DNA of 64,000 nt from Amycolatopsis sp. FDAARGOS 1241. Lineage in GTDB: Bacteria > Actinomycetota > Actinomycetes > Mycobacteriales > Pseudonocardiaceae. The stretch lies in the NCBI RefSeq assembly GCF_016889705.1, contig NZ_CP069526.1:5332001-5396000 (forward strand), in the 5' to 3' direction. Every line of letters begins with the position of its first letter. The stretch's first letter is position 1. The notes beneath the pieces were generated by a model. The model made no database searches. It worked only from the letters and a program-made list of their open reading frames with translations, and was not told the DNA's origin. Position numbers and translations under genes: made by a program. Positions 1-7,898 of the stretch are shown here, piece after piece.

Positions 1-522
1 GAACGCGTCGATGATCGTGACTTCGCGCTCGCCGCCGTCCGACAGCCTGACCCGGCCGGGCAGGATCGAACCGGCATAGAGGAACACGCTGGCGAGGTCG
101 AGCCGGGCGGCCGCCATCAGCATTCCGGGCAGCGACTTGTCACAGCCGGCCAGCAGCACCGAGCCGTCCAGCCGCTCAGCCTGCATCACGGTCTCCACAC
201 TGTCCGCGATCACCTCACGCGACACCAGGGAGAAGTGCATGCCCTCGTGGCCCATCGAGATACCATCGGACACCGAGATCGTGCCGAACTCCAGCGGGTA
301 GCCACCCGCGGCGTGCACGCCGTCCTTGCTTGCCTTCGCCAGCCGGTCCAGTGACAGGTTGCACGGCGTGATCTCGTTCCACGAAGAAGCGACACCGATC
401 TGGGGCTTCACCCAGTCGTCGTCACCCATGCCCACGGCCCGCAGCATCCCGCGCGAGGCGGTGCGCTCCAGGCCGTCCGTGACGTCGCGACTGCGCGGCT
501 TGATGTCCGGAGTCTCGTCCAT
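1..522 (-). CDS. ilvD: Dihydroxy-acid dehydratase, N-terminal 174 residues (runs off the window)
   Basis: IlvD dehydrates 2,3-dihydroxy-3-methyl(iso)valerate in the last common step of valine and isoleucine synthesis, using an Fe-S cluster. The visible N-terminus starts [15 protein letters not shown]. It shows the family signatures [22 protein letters not shown] and [10 protein letters not shown]; the Cys in PCN and in GCDKS are expected cluster ligands. The ATG at 522 fits the usual actinobacterial start. The gene is cut by the window's left edge, so only about a quarter to a third of the protein is seen. No defect is visible in this part. It is the only clearly housekeeping gene here and marks the edge of the accessory region. 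Confidence 0.93.
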   Translation of the reverse strand, partial: MDETPDIKPRSRDVTDGLERTASRGMLRAVGMGDDDWVKPQIGVASSWNEITPCNLSLDRLAKASKDGVHAAGGYPLEFGTISVSDGISMGHEGMHFSLVSREVIADSVETVMQAERLDGSVLLAGCDKSLPGMLMAAARLDLASVFLYAGSILPGRVRLSDGGEREVTIIDAF

Positions 523-559
523 GAACGGAGCCTAGCGGTCCACTGCCACGAGGAGTACC

Positions 560-784
560 AAAGACTTGTCACGGATGACAAACCATTCCGGCTTATCCGC
601 GGGGCGCTGCCGCATATGTACAAGCAGGGCTGGGGACGCATCGTCAACATCTCTTCGGTGCGCGATCAAGCGGTTCATGGAACCGGATGAGATCGCCGAA
701 CTGGTCCTGTACCTGATTGGCCCGCAGGCTTCGTTCATCACTGGCGCCTCGCTGTCCATCGACGGCGGATGGACCGCGCACTGA
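560..784 (+). pseudogene. Short-chain dehydrogenase remnant (3-hydroxybutyrate dehydrogenase-like)
   Basis: Two pieces of one SDR protein lie in different frames. Around 586-655 the translation contains ALPHMYKQGWGRIVNISS, the segment before the catalytic Tyr. Around 674-781 it reads EPDEIAELVLYLIGPQ and then FITGASLSIDGGW, the classical SDR C-terminus, which closes with a TGA at 782. The Tyr-x-x-x-Lys region and the whole Rossmann N-terminus are missing, so the gene has an internal deletion and a frameshift and cannot be functional. The C-terminus most resembles beta-hydroxybutyrate dehydrogenases, but the assignment within SDRs is tentative. Confidence 0.7.
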
Positions 785-881
785 CAAGGCGAGTACGCCG
801 ATCCGAACACCATCGAGGATGGAAAACGCGCTCATGAACGCGGCGGCCCGCGCGGTGCTGGCCTCGTGGATGCTGCCGGTG

Positions 882-2171
882 TGAGGTTCCCCCGTTCGGC
901 CGGAGAGCGAATTATCTGGTTCCGGCGGGGACGGGTTGATGGTAGCTGGCCTCGTACTCGGCGGGCGAGCGCCAGCCCAGCTTCTTCTGTATCCGCTGGG
1001 TGTTGTACACCCATCGATGTAGGCGAACAGGGCGTTCTCGGCTTCTTCCCTTGTCCGCCAACTGGTTCGATAGACCAACTCGGTCTTGAGCGTGGAGAAG
1101 AAGTTCTCCATCAACGCGTTGTCGTAACTGTCGCCGACCGTTCCCATCGACTGCGCGATCCCGTTGTCCGCCAACCGATTCGAGAACCGGAACGCCGTAT
1201 AGGTCGATCCTCTGTCCGAATGGTGGACCAACTGGCCCTCCCGGACCTGCCGTGACCACACCGCATACTCCAGCGCGCCGAGCACCAGCTCGGTGTCGCA
1301 GCGATCCGAGCACTTCCAGCCCACGATCCGGTTGGAGAACGCATCCCGGACCGCAGCGAGCCAAAACACCCCCTGACCAGTGACAATCCGGGTCGCGTCG
1401 GCCACCCACAACCGATTCGGCTCGACCGCGGTGAAGTCCCGGTTGACCAGATCCGGCGCCGGCGTGGCCCGCCGATCCTGCCGGGTGGAGCCGACCCGCC
1501 ACTTCTTGCGCAGGAACGCGCCCTGCAACCCGGCCTGGCGCCTCAACCGCTCCACCCGCTTGCGGCCCACCGCGATGCCCCGGCGGCGCAGCATCGCGTG
1601 CACCCGCGGCGCACCGTAGGTACCGCCCGAGCAGGTGTGAATCTCGACGATCTCGGCCAGCAGGCCGTCGTCGGCCGCCCGCCGGGCCGAGGGCTGTTTC
1701 GCCTGCTTGAGCCACCCGTAGAAGGTCGAGGACGCGATGCCCAAGACCCGTAGGACGAGACCGACCGGGTGCTGCGGGTGTTCGTGCACGAACCGCAGGA
1801 TCACCTCCGGTCTGGCCGATCTCGGAGGCGAAATACGCACTCGCATCACGCAGCACGGCGTTGATCCGCTCCAGCTCCGCGACCCGCCTGCGCAGCTGCT
1901 TGTTCTCCTCGAGCATCTCGCTGGTCGGCCGGTCGGCCCGCTCGCCGCGGTCGGCTTCGTCCTGGCGGATCCAGTTCCGCAACGCCTCGTGATGCACACC
2001 GAGTTGCTCAGCCAGCTTGCGGATCACCGGCTTCGGATCAGACTCGCGGTAGAGCCGGACCGCGCGGGCCCGCAGCTCGTCGGGGTACTTCTTCGGTGCT
2101 GCCACTGTCGCGCTCCTTCCGGTCCTATCGGACCACGGCTTGGAGCTCTCCGTGAAAGCGGGGGAACCTCA
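882..2171 (-). mobile_element. IS3-family insertion sequence, complete with terminal inverted repeats
   Basis: Imperfect terminal inverted repeats begin TGAGGTTCCCCC at 882 and read inward identically from 2171 (CCTCA outward), with further matches (GGAGAGC). The element is 1,290 bp, typical for IS3. It carries overlapping orfA/orfB frames on the minus strand. The three bases outside each end are GTG (879-881 and 2172-2174), consistent with a 3-bp target duplication, although 3 bp can match by chance. DNA to the left is an SDR remnant and to the right a LysR remnant. Confidence 0.85.
912..2105 (-). pseudogene. IS3-family transposase OrfA/OrfB, OrfB frameshifted near its C-terminus
   Basis: OrfA starts at 2105 (MAAPKKYPDELRARAVRLY) with an HTH_Tnp_1 domain (ESDPKPVIRKLAEQLGVHHE) and a leucine-zipper stretch ending near 1815. 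OrfB continues in another frame with the HTH_21 region (SSTFYGWLKQAKQ) and the rve integrase core. The DDE residues are seen in WVADATRI, HHSDRGSTYTAF and ALMENFFSTLKTEL. Near 1010 a further frame change occurs: the expected end (VYNTQRIQKKLGWRSPAEYE) lies in a different frame from the DDE core. OrfA/OrfB frameshifting is normal for IS3, but this second change is not, so the transposase is probably dead. Confidence 0.85.
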
Positions 2172-2835
2172 GTGTCGAGGCCGGCCGCATCGCCAAGGGT
2201 GAGGTCGGTCGGGTGACGATCGGGTTCACCGGCTCGGCCACCTATGAGCTGCTGCCCTCCCTGGCGCGGGTGTTGCGCCGTGACTTCCCGGGCATCGATC
2301 TGGACCTCAAGGGCGAGACGCTGACGCCGGACCAGGTGTCGGCGCTGGTGGAGCGCACCGCACCCTCGACATCGGGTTCCTGCGTCCTCCAGTGCGCGAG
2401 TCGGGGCTGGTGGTACGGGTATTGCGCCGGGAACCCCTCATCGCGGCGCTGCCCGCGAGTCACCCCCTCACGGCGCGGCGAACCGTGCGGCTGGCGGACC
2501 TGCGGGACGAGCCGTTCATCTGTTACCCGGCGCGGCACCGGTCGGTGGTGTACGACACGGTGTTCGACGTGTGTCAGCAGGCGGGGCTTGTGCCCTCGGT
2601 GGCGCAAGAGGTCGGCGAGACGGCCACGCCGGTGTCCTTCGTCGCGGGCGGTCTCGGTGTCGCACTGGTGCCCGCCTCCGTGCGGCACCTGAAGGTCACG
2701 GGGTCCCAATTCCGGCCGCTCGCAGGAACCACCCGCGAGGTGCAACTCGCCGTCGCCGTGCGCACGGGTGAGGACTCGCCGCACGTGGCCAAGGTGCTCT
2801 CTCGCACACACACTCTGGTCGGCGGCCCCCGCTGA
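2172..2835 (+). pseudogene. LysR-family regulator, effector-binding domain only, frameshifted
   Basis: Immediately after the IS3 end the plus strand encodes the LysR substrate-binding domain (VTIGFTGSATYELLPSL, then FPGIDLDLKGE). About 190 bases on, near 2360, a frameshift moves the reading to a second frame (GLVVRVLRREPLIAALP, DEPFICYPARHRS, GLGVALVPASVRHL) that ends at 2835. The N-terminal winged helix is absent: the DNA beyond the other IS3 end (785-881) does not encode it. Transposition plus deletion, or recombination between IS copies, removed it. This was a regulator of an aromatic-acid or similar catabolic operon at best; no partner remains. Confidence 0.8.
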
Positions 2836-3222
2836 CCACGCCCCAGGTCCAAGCGCCAGGACGAGCGGCGCGAGTGGTGCTCGGTAGCCCAGCAATGTCC
2901 ACAGTGGCCTGATCACGACGCTGACCCGCGTCGCTGCGGCCTTGGCCCTCGCGGTAGCGACCGCCTGCTGCGCCGCCACGGTCGCTGGCGCCGACATCCG
3001 CAGGCGAGCATCGCTCGGACGACCACGACAGCGCGGCCGAATCGATCCTCGGCCAGCGCAACCGTTTCGGGCAGCTTGTTCCAGCGCAGCCTTGCGAGCG
3101 CGCCGACACCGACGTAGAACGGGACGCTCAGGCAGAAGGCGTCAGCGAGCTCGCCCGCGGCCAGACGACGAGCCCGCCGGACGCGATCGCTGCTCCCCTA
3201 TCTGGTCTTCACGTGGCACACG
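2836..3222. other. Gap without an intact gene
   Basis: No convincing gene. On the minus strand a frame near 3060-3190 has protein-like composition (ELADAFCLSVPFYVGVGAL), and another at 2840-2990 encodes a hydrophobic stretch. Neither has a start, an RBS or a recognisable family. Most likely decayed coding DNA downstream of the FAD-oxidase fragment. Confidence 0.4.
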
Positions 3223-3425
3223 CTTTGTGGAAGCGCAACCTCTTGGCCCGTCATAACAGCCAGTGCCACGTCGGCGGCGGACCCGCAGCGGGCGATCGCT
3301 GCGGGTCCACCCGCCATTCCGTGCCGACTCGCACGCGCGGCGTCGAACCGCTCGTCGCCGGGGAGAATCAGCCGAGCGCCAAAGCGGACCTCCGGGGCCG
3401 GGCACGGCCGCGTGAGGAGATTCAT
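3223..3425 (-). pseudogene. FAD-linked oxidase (BBE-like), N-terminal fragment
   Basis: Starting with ATG at 3425 the minus strand reads MNLLTRPCPAPEVRFGARL and continues LILPGDERFDAARASRHGM, then GGPAAIARCGSAADVALAVM. This is the beginning of the FAD_binding_4 domain of berberine-bridge-type oxidases, where the first strand and the PA-x-IARC segment are conserved. The similarity stops after about 65 residues, before the covalent-FAD His/Cys region, so it is a truncated remnant. Confidence 0.65.
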
Positions 3426-3540
3426 CGGTGAGCTCCCCTCCAGCGAGCAAAGGCAGCTTGCCTCGCCCGCGTTCAGCCAGGCAGACACCGATGGGGGGGA
3501 GGCTGTCGAGGTCGGGCCCACATTTGTGTGTGTGGGAGCC

Positions 3541-4539
3541 TCACGTCCCGATCAGGCGGGCTTGCGCCGCTTTGTGCACCGCCTCGCCGCGAGAGTGCAC
3601 GCCGAGCTTGGCATAGAGGGTCCGTGAATACCCCCGCACCGTCGACTCGGACAGCCTGAGAGACTCCGCGATCTGTCGGTACGATCGTCCGCTGACCAGC
3701 GCCTCCAACAGCTCGCGCTCGCGGGGCGTGAGAATGTCCTGTGTGAAGTTCCACGTCGCGGCAGCGCGTCCTACGGCCCGGGCCACGGTGGGCACGAGGG
3801 CGTCGGCTGCAGCTCGGAGCTCGACGACGAGTGAATCCGGCTGCCGATCCTCGAGCCGGTCGACCACGACGACGGTACGCCCGTGTGTCCCTGAAGCCGT
3901 GGCGTCGACCAAAGCTGCATCGACCACTACGGCGTCGGCGTTTTCGAACAGGTCTGGCAGCCGAGGATCCCAGCAGCCCGCAGCGAGTTCCACGTCTGCC
4001 GGCAGTCCCCGCTCGACCAGTCGGGCAAGCCCGTTTGCGATGACCCGGTCTCCGTGGAGCAGGACGACTTTGAGCCGCTCACCAGGCTCGCGTACCAGGC
4101 GTAGGGCGAGCGCCAGAAGGCCCGAGGCGGCATCGAGTCGCTGTGCGTCCGACTCCCACGATCGACCTTTCACCGTCGAGCTCAGCAGCACCGCTCCGAC
4201 CACTGCACCGTCGGCGGTCAAGGGCACCGCCGCTCCGGCCCGCAGCCCGAGCGCCAGCGCGAGCTGGTCGATCGGGCGATCGAAAGCGGACTCTTGGGTC
4301 AAGTCGCTCGAACGCCACGTTGCGCCCGTTCTTACACAGACCAGCCGGGTGGAGACCGTCGCCGGCGCCGTCGTCCCGGCCGAGAGAAGATCGGGACCCG
4401 CAGCGGCAAGCACGGTGGCGTTCGGTCCGTCGAACGCCACCAGGGCCACGTGTTCGACGGAGCAGTGCCGCTGGACGACTTCCGCGACCACCGCCGCTTC
4501 CGCTGCCCGGGACAGCAGCTTCTGCAGGTCCTCCAGCAT
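3541..4539 (-). CDS. GAF-like/LuxR-family transcriptional regulator
   Basis: The protein is about 332 residues. The N-terminal half (roughly residues 10-170) has GAF-domain character (VEHVALVAFDGPNATVLAAAG, LGLRAGAAVPLTADGAVVGAV). The C-terminus carries a clear LuxR helix-turn-helix: LTPRERELLEALVSGRSYRQ, IAESLRLSESTVRGYSRTLY, AKLGVHSRGEAV. The architecture matches GAF-LuxR regulators often set next to catabolic or monooxygenase operons. It lies downstream of and in the same orientation as the BVMO operon, separated by 328 bp. The start is uncertain: ATG at 4539 is used here, and in-frame GTGs at 4554 and 4551 are possible because no strong RBS is visible at any of them. Confidence 0.8.
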   Translation of the reverse strand: MLEDLQKLLSRAAEAAVVAEVVQRHCSVEHVALVAFDGPNATVLAAAGPDLLSAGTTAPATVSTRLVCVRTGATWRSSDLTQESAFDRPIDQLALALGLRAGAAVPLTADGAVVGAVLLSSTVKGRSWESDAQRLDAASGLLALALRLVREPGERLKVVLLHGDRVIANGLARLVERGLPADVELAAGCWDPRLPDLFENADAVVVDAALVDATASGTHGRTVVVVDRLEDRQPDSLVVELRAAADALVPTVARAVGRAAATWNFTQDILTPRERELLEALVSGRSYRQIAESLRLSESTVRGYSRTLYAKLGVHSRGEAVHKAAQARLIGT

Positions 4540-4867
4540 CGGATCGATCACCACGGAAGTCTGCAGGAGCCATGCCGCGCTATCAGCCGGAGGGGCTGGA
4601 GTTCGCCAGCGTGGGTGAGGTGTGCGGCGGAGCGCACGGCAGCCCCTGGCCATTGAGGGCGTCGTGCCGCGTGTGCCAGACTTCGCCGACCCTGCGAAAC
4701 AGGAGTGGCCCTCGATCGCCACGCGCCGGCCGTCGGGCTTGCGACACGGGCAGGTTCTTCTCGAAGAACGCCTGTCCGGAGGTGGCTCCGTCCGGAAACG
4801 TGCGTAGGCGAAAGGACGGCCACGCATGCGGTCACGACCGCAACCGCGTCGTGCAAGCGGCACGGGA
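4540..4867. other. Intergenic region between luxR and the BVMO operon
   Basis: 328 bp without a credible gene. It should hold the luxR promoter and the operon's terminator, but I see no clear hairpin-T signal. Confidence 0.4.
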
Positions 4868-6379
4868 TCAACGCGGCGCCCACAGCCGGTAGTCCGACAT
4901 CCGGGCCCGCCGGGTGCGGCGCCAGAACGCGATCGTCGTGTCCGGCCACAGGATCGTGTTGCGCCCGGAGCGGGGGTCCTGATACCAGCTGCGGCAGCCG
5001 CCGGTCTGCCACACGGTGCCGGCCATGTGGGAGTCGAGCCAGTCGTTGAACGAGCCCTGCACTTCGGGCCGGACCTCCAGGCACTCGGCTCCACGCCGCC
5101 GGAGCCGGCGCAGGCTGTCGACGATGTAGCGAGCCTGCGCCTCGATCATGAACACCTGTGAGTTGTGGCCCAGGGCGGTGTTCGGACCGACCATGAGGAA
5201 CATGTTCGGGAACCCGGCGACGACGGTGCCGAGATAGGCCTTGTTTCCCTCGCTCCAGGTCTCGGCGAGCGTGCGCCCGTCTCGGCCGGCGATGTCGATG
5301 CGGACGGTGTTCTGGGAGTCGAACCCGGTGCCGTAGATGAGGACGTCGGCGGTGGTCTCCGCACCGTCCGCACCGACGACGGTGTCGGCTCGAACGTGGG
5401 CGACCCCGCCCTGGCGCACGGTGACGTGCGGCTTCGACAACGCGGGGTACCACTCGCTCGAGATCAGCAGTCGTTTGCAGCCGATGGTGTAGTCCGGCGT
5501 GACGATCTCGCGCAGTTCCGGGTCCAGCACCTGCTTCTTGATGAGCCGGCGGGCCAGCGCGGCGGTCTGCTCCATCTTGGCCGGGTCGCTGACGAAGCCC
5601 GCGGCGCGGTTCTCGTGGATCCAGAACAGCCGCTCCCGCACCCACCACCGGTACGGCGGCAGCCATCGTGCCAGCCGGCGGTGCCGCTCGTCGAAGGGCC
5701 GGTCGGATTTGGGGACGATCCACGGCGGGGTTCGCTGGAACACGGTCAGGGACGCGACCTGATCGACGATCGCGGGGACGAACTGGATCGCGCTGGCGCC
5801 CGTCCCGACGACCGCGACCCGCTTGCCGGTCAGGTCGACGTCGTGTCGCCAGTTCGCCGAGTGGAACACGGGTCCCGGGAAGGTCTCCACCCCGGGCAAG
5901 TCCGGGTAGGCCGGATGGTGCAGGGGCCCCACCGCGCAGATCAGGAATCGCGCGCGGTAGCTGTCGCCGGTGGAGGTCACGATCTCCCAGTGGGCGTCCG
6001 CCTCGCTCCACCGAGCCCGCTCCACCCGCTGCCCGAACCTGGTGTGGTCAATCAGGCCACGGCGCCGGGCGACCGCACGCAGGTACTCCAGAATCTCCGA
6101 TTGCCGGGCGAAAAGCCGGGTCCAGTCGGGTTTCTGGTCGAACGAGTAGGAGTAGAGCGGGGAGGGGATGTCGCAACCGCAGCCGGGATAGGTGTTGTCG
6201 CGCCAGGTTCCGCCGAGGTCGTCGGCTTCCTCGAGGATCCGGAAGGAACGGATGCCGGCCTTGTCGAGCAGCGCCGCCACGCCGAGGCCGCTGAAGCCGG
6301 CACCGACGATCACGACGTCGACCTCGTTGACGGCCGGCACCTCGACCTCGGCCGAGGAAATGTCAGCCGCGGACGTCAT
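4868..6379 (-). CDS. Flavin-containing Baeyer-Villiger monooxygenase
   Basis: A 503-residue class B flavoprotein that should insert oxygen next to a carbonyl, using NADPH and O2 to turn a ketone into an ester or lactone. The N-terminal FAD site is VIVGAGFSGLG (residues about 23-33). The BVMO fingerprint F-x-G-x-x-x-H-x-x-x-W is present as FPGPVFHSANWRHD near residue 170. The second Rossmann GxGxxx is VAVVGTGASAIQ. The downstream segment ATDVLIYGTGF-type (ADVLIYGTGFD) and the C-terminal FLMVGPNTALGHNS are standard. A good RBS (AAGGAG) precedes the ATG at 6379. The gene overlaps the end of the CoA-ligase gene by 17 nt, so it is the last member of the operon. The substrate is unknown; the operon context favours a ketone. 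Confidence 0.9.
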   Translation of the reverse strand: MTSAADISSAEVEVPAVNEVDVVIVGAGFSGLGVAALLDKAGIRSFRILEEADDLGGTWRDNTYPGCGCDIPSPLYSYSFDQKPDWTRLFARQSEILEYLRAVARRRGLIDHTRFGQRVERARWSEADAHWEIVTSTGDSYRARFLICAVGPLHHPAYPDLPGVETFPGPVFHSANWRHDVDLTGKRVAVVGTGASAIQFVPAIVDQVASLTVFQRTPPWIVPKSDRPFDERHRRLARWLPPYRWWVRERLFWIHENRAAGFVSDPAKMEQTAALARRLIKKQVLDPELREIVTPDYTIGCKRLLISSEWYPALSKPHVTVRQGGVAHVRADTVVGADGAETTADVLIYGTGFDSQNTVRIDIAGRDGRTLAETWSEGNKAYLGTVVAGFPNMFLMVGPNTALGHNSQVFMIEAQARYIVDSLRRLRRRGAECLEVRPEVQGSFNDWLDSHMAGTVWQTGGCRSWYQDPRSGRNTILWPDTTIAFWRRTRRARMSDYRLWAPR

Positions 6380-7898
6380 CGAACTCCTTCGCCGAAGGGA
6401 CCGCGTCGGCGACGAGGCGACGTTTCAGGACTTTTCCGGACGGGTTGCGGGGTAGTTCCTCCACGAAGTGGATTTCCGCGGGGACCTTGTAGTCGGCCAG
6501 TGAACCAGCGGCGTGGGTGCGCAACGACTCCACGCTCGGGGTGCGCCCCGGCCGGGGCACTACGACTGCCCGCACCCGTTCGTCGAAGATCGGGTCCGGC
6601 ACTCCGACGACGGCCACCTCAGCCACGTCGGGGTGGGTGGCGAGGACGTTCTCCACCTCGAGGCTGTAGATGTTCTCACCACCGCGGATGATCATGTCCT
6701 TCAACCGGTCGAGGACACGAACGAACCCGTCGGCGTCGACGCAGCCCACGTCGCCGGTGTGCAGCCAGCCGTCCACGAACGTCGCCGCGGTGGCCTCACG
6801 GGCGTTCCAGTAGCCGCCGGCGACCACCGGCCCCCGCACACACAGTTCGCCGACCGTGTCGCGCACGTCCCGGGGCCGTCCGCCGTCGAGCGCGATGGCG
6901 ACCTCGACCCCCGTGACCGGCTTGCCCGCCGTGCCGGTGTGGGCGAGGTACTCCTCCCCCTCGGTGTAGGTGACGATCGAGGTTCCTTCGGTAAGACCCC
7001 ACACGTTGCCGAGGGTGAGCCCGGGAAGCCGCCGTGCGACCTCCGCGGGAAACCCCTCGGGCACTGCCGAACCGCCCAGGACGAACAACCTCAGTGCGGA
7101 CAGATCCGCGGCGCTGTCCGCTGCCTTGAGCAGGATGAGCTTGAGCATCGCGGCCACTCCCGCGAAGAACGTGACTCGCTCACGGGTCATCAGCGCCACT
7201 GCGGTCTCGGCCTTGAACGCGGGGGTGAACACACAGCACGCGCCGGCGGTGAAGAAGCCGATGAACTGCGAGACGGTCGCCGTCGCGTGGAACATCGGCG
7301 CCGCGATCAGCGTCCGCTCGTCCGCCGCCGCACCGAGCCGTTCCCGGACGGTGCGCGTGTTGAACAGCAGATTCGCGTGCGTATGCATGGCCCCCTTGGG
7401 CCGGCCCGTCGTCCCGGAGGTGTACAGCAGGTGGGCGACGTCGTGCGGAGCCCGGGTGTGCCCGGGCAGGGTGGCTGGGTCGGCGTCCTCGGCCACGCGC
7501 GGCTCTGCCGTGAGCAGGTCCGCGGCGACGATCCGGTCGGCGAGCGCCGCCGGCACCCGGGCGCCCAGCGCCGCGTCAGTGATGATCACCGTGGCCCCGC
7601 TGTCGGTCAGAATGTGCTCGAGCTCCGGCTCGGTCAACCGGGTGTTCACGAGCACCACGATCGCGCCCGCCAGTTGTGCGCCGCAGTACCCGATCGCGAA
7701 CTGCCAGCCGTTGGGCAGCAGGATCGCCACCCGATCACCCGCCGCGACCCCCCGGGCCAGGAGGCGAACCGCGACCGCGGTGGAGCGCCGCAGCGCCTGC
7801 TGGTGGGTGATCCGCACGGTGCCGTCGACCAGTGCCTCCCGGGCCGCGTGGGCACCGGCGACCTCGACGAACCGGGCCGCCAGAGTGTCCGCCGTCAT
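6363..7898 (-). CDS. Class I adenylate-forming acyl-CoA ligase
   Basis: 511 residues; activates a carboxylic acid as acyl-AMP and then as the CoA thioester. The P-loop motif is LLYTSGTTGRPKGAM, the A5 region NVWGLTEGTS, the A7 region GWLHTGDVG, the hinge DRLKDMIIRGGENI and the C-terminal catalytic Lys in PRNPSGKVLKR. The length is usual for the family. The start codon overlaps the stop of the hyuB-like gene (TGATG), implying translational coupling. The neighbouring ketone carboxylase-like subunits suggest that its acid could be the beta-keto acid they make, by analogy with benzoylacetate-CoA ligase next to acetophenone carboxylase; this is inference. Confidence 0.92.
   Translation of the reverse strand: MTADTLAARFVEVAGAHAAREALVDGTVRITHQQALRRSTAVAVRLLARGVAAGDRVAILLPNGWQFAIGYCGAQLAGAIVVLVNTRLTEPELEHILTDSGATVIITDAALGARVPAALADRIVAADLLTAEPRVAEDADPATLPGHTRAPHDVAHLLYTSGTTGRPKGAMHTHANLLFNTRTVRERLGAAADERTLIAAPMFHATATVSQFIGFFTAGACCVFTPAFKAETAVALMTRERVTFFAGVAAMLKLILLKAADSAADLSALRLFVLGGSAVPEGFPAEVARRLPGLTLGNVWGLTEGTSIVTYTEGEEYLAHTGTAGKPVTGVEVAIALDGGRPRDVRDTVGELCVRGPVVAGGYWNAREATAATFVDGWLHTGDVGCVDADGFVRVLDRLKDMIIRGGENIYSLEVENVLATHPDVAEVAVVGVPDPIFDERVRAVVVPRPGRTPSVESLRTHAAGSLADYKVPAEIHFVEELPRNPSGKVLKRRLVADAVPSAKEFDDVRG

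Noticed and set aside
5165..6691. 508-codon plus-strand frame opposite the BVMO
   Set aside because: Antisense shadow; the minus-strand BVMO has all catalytic motifs.
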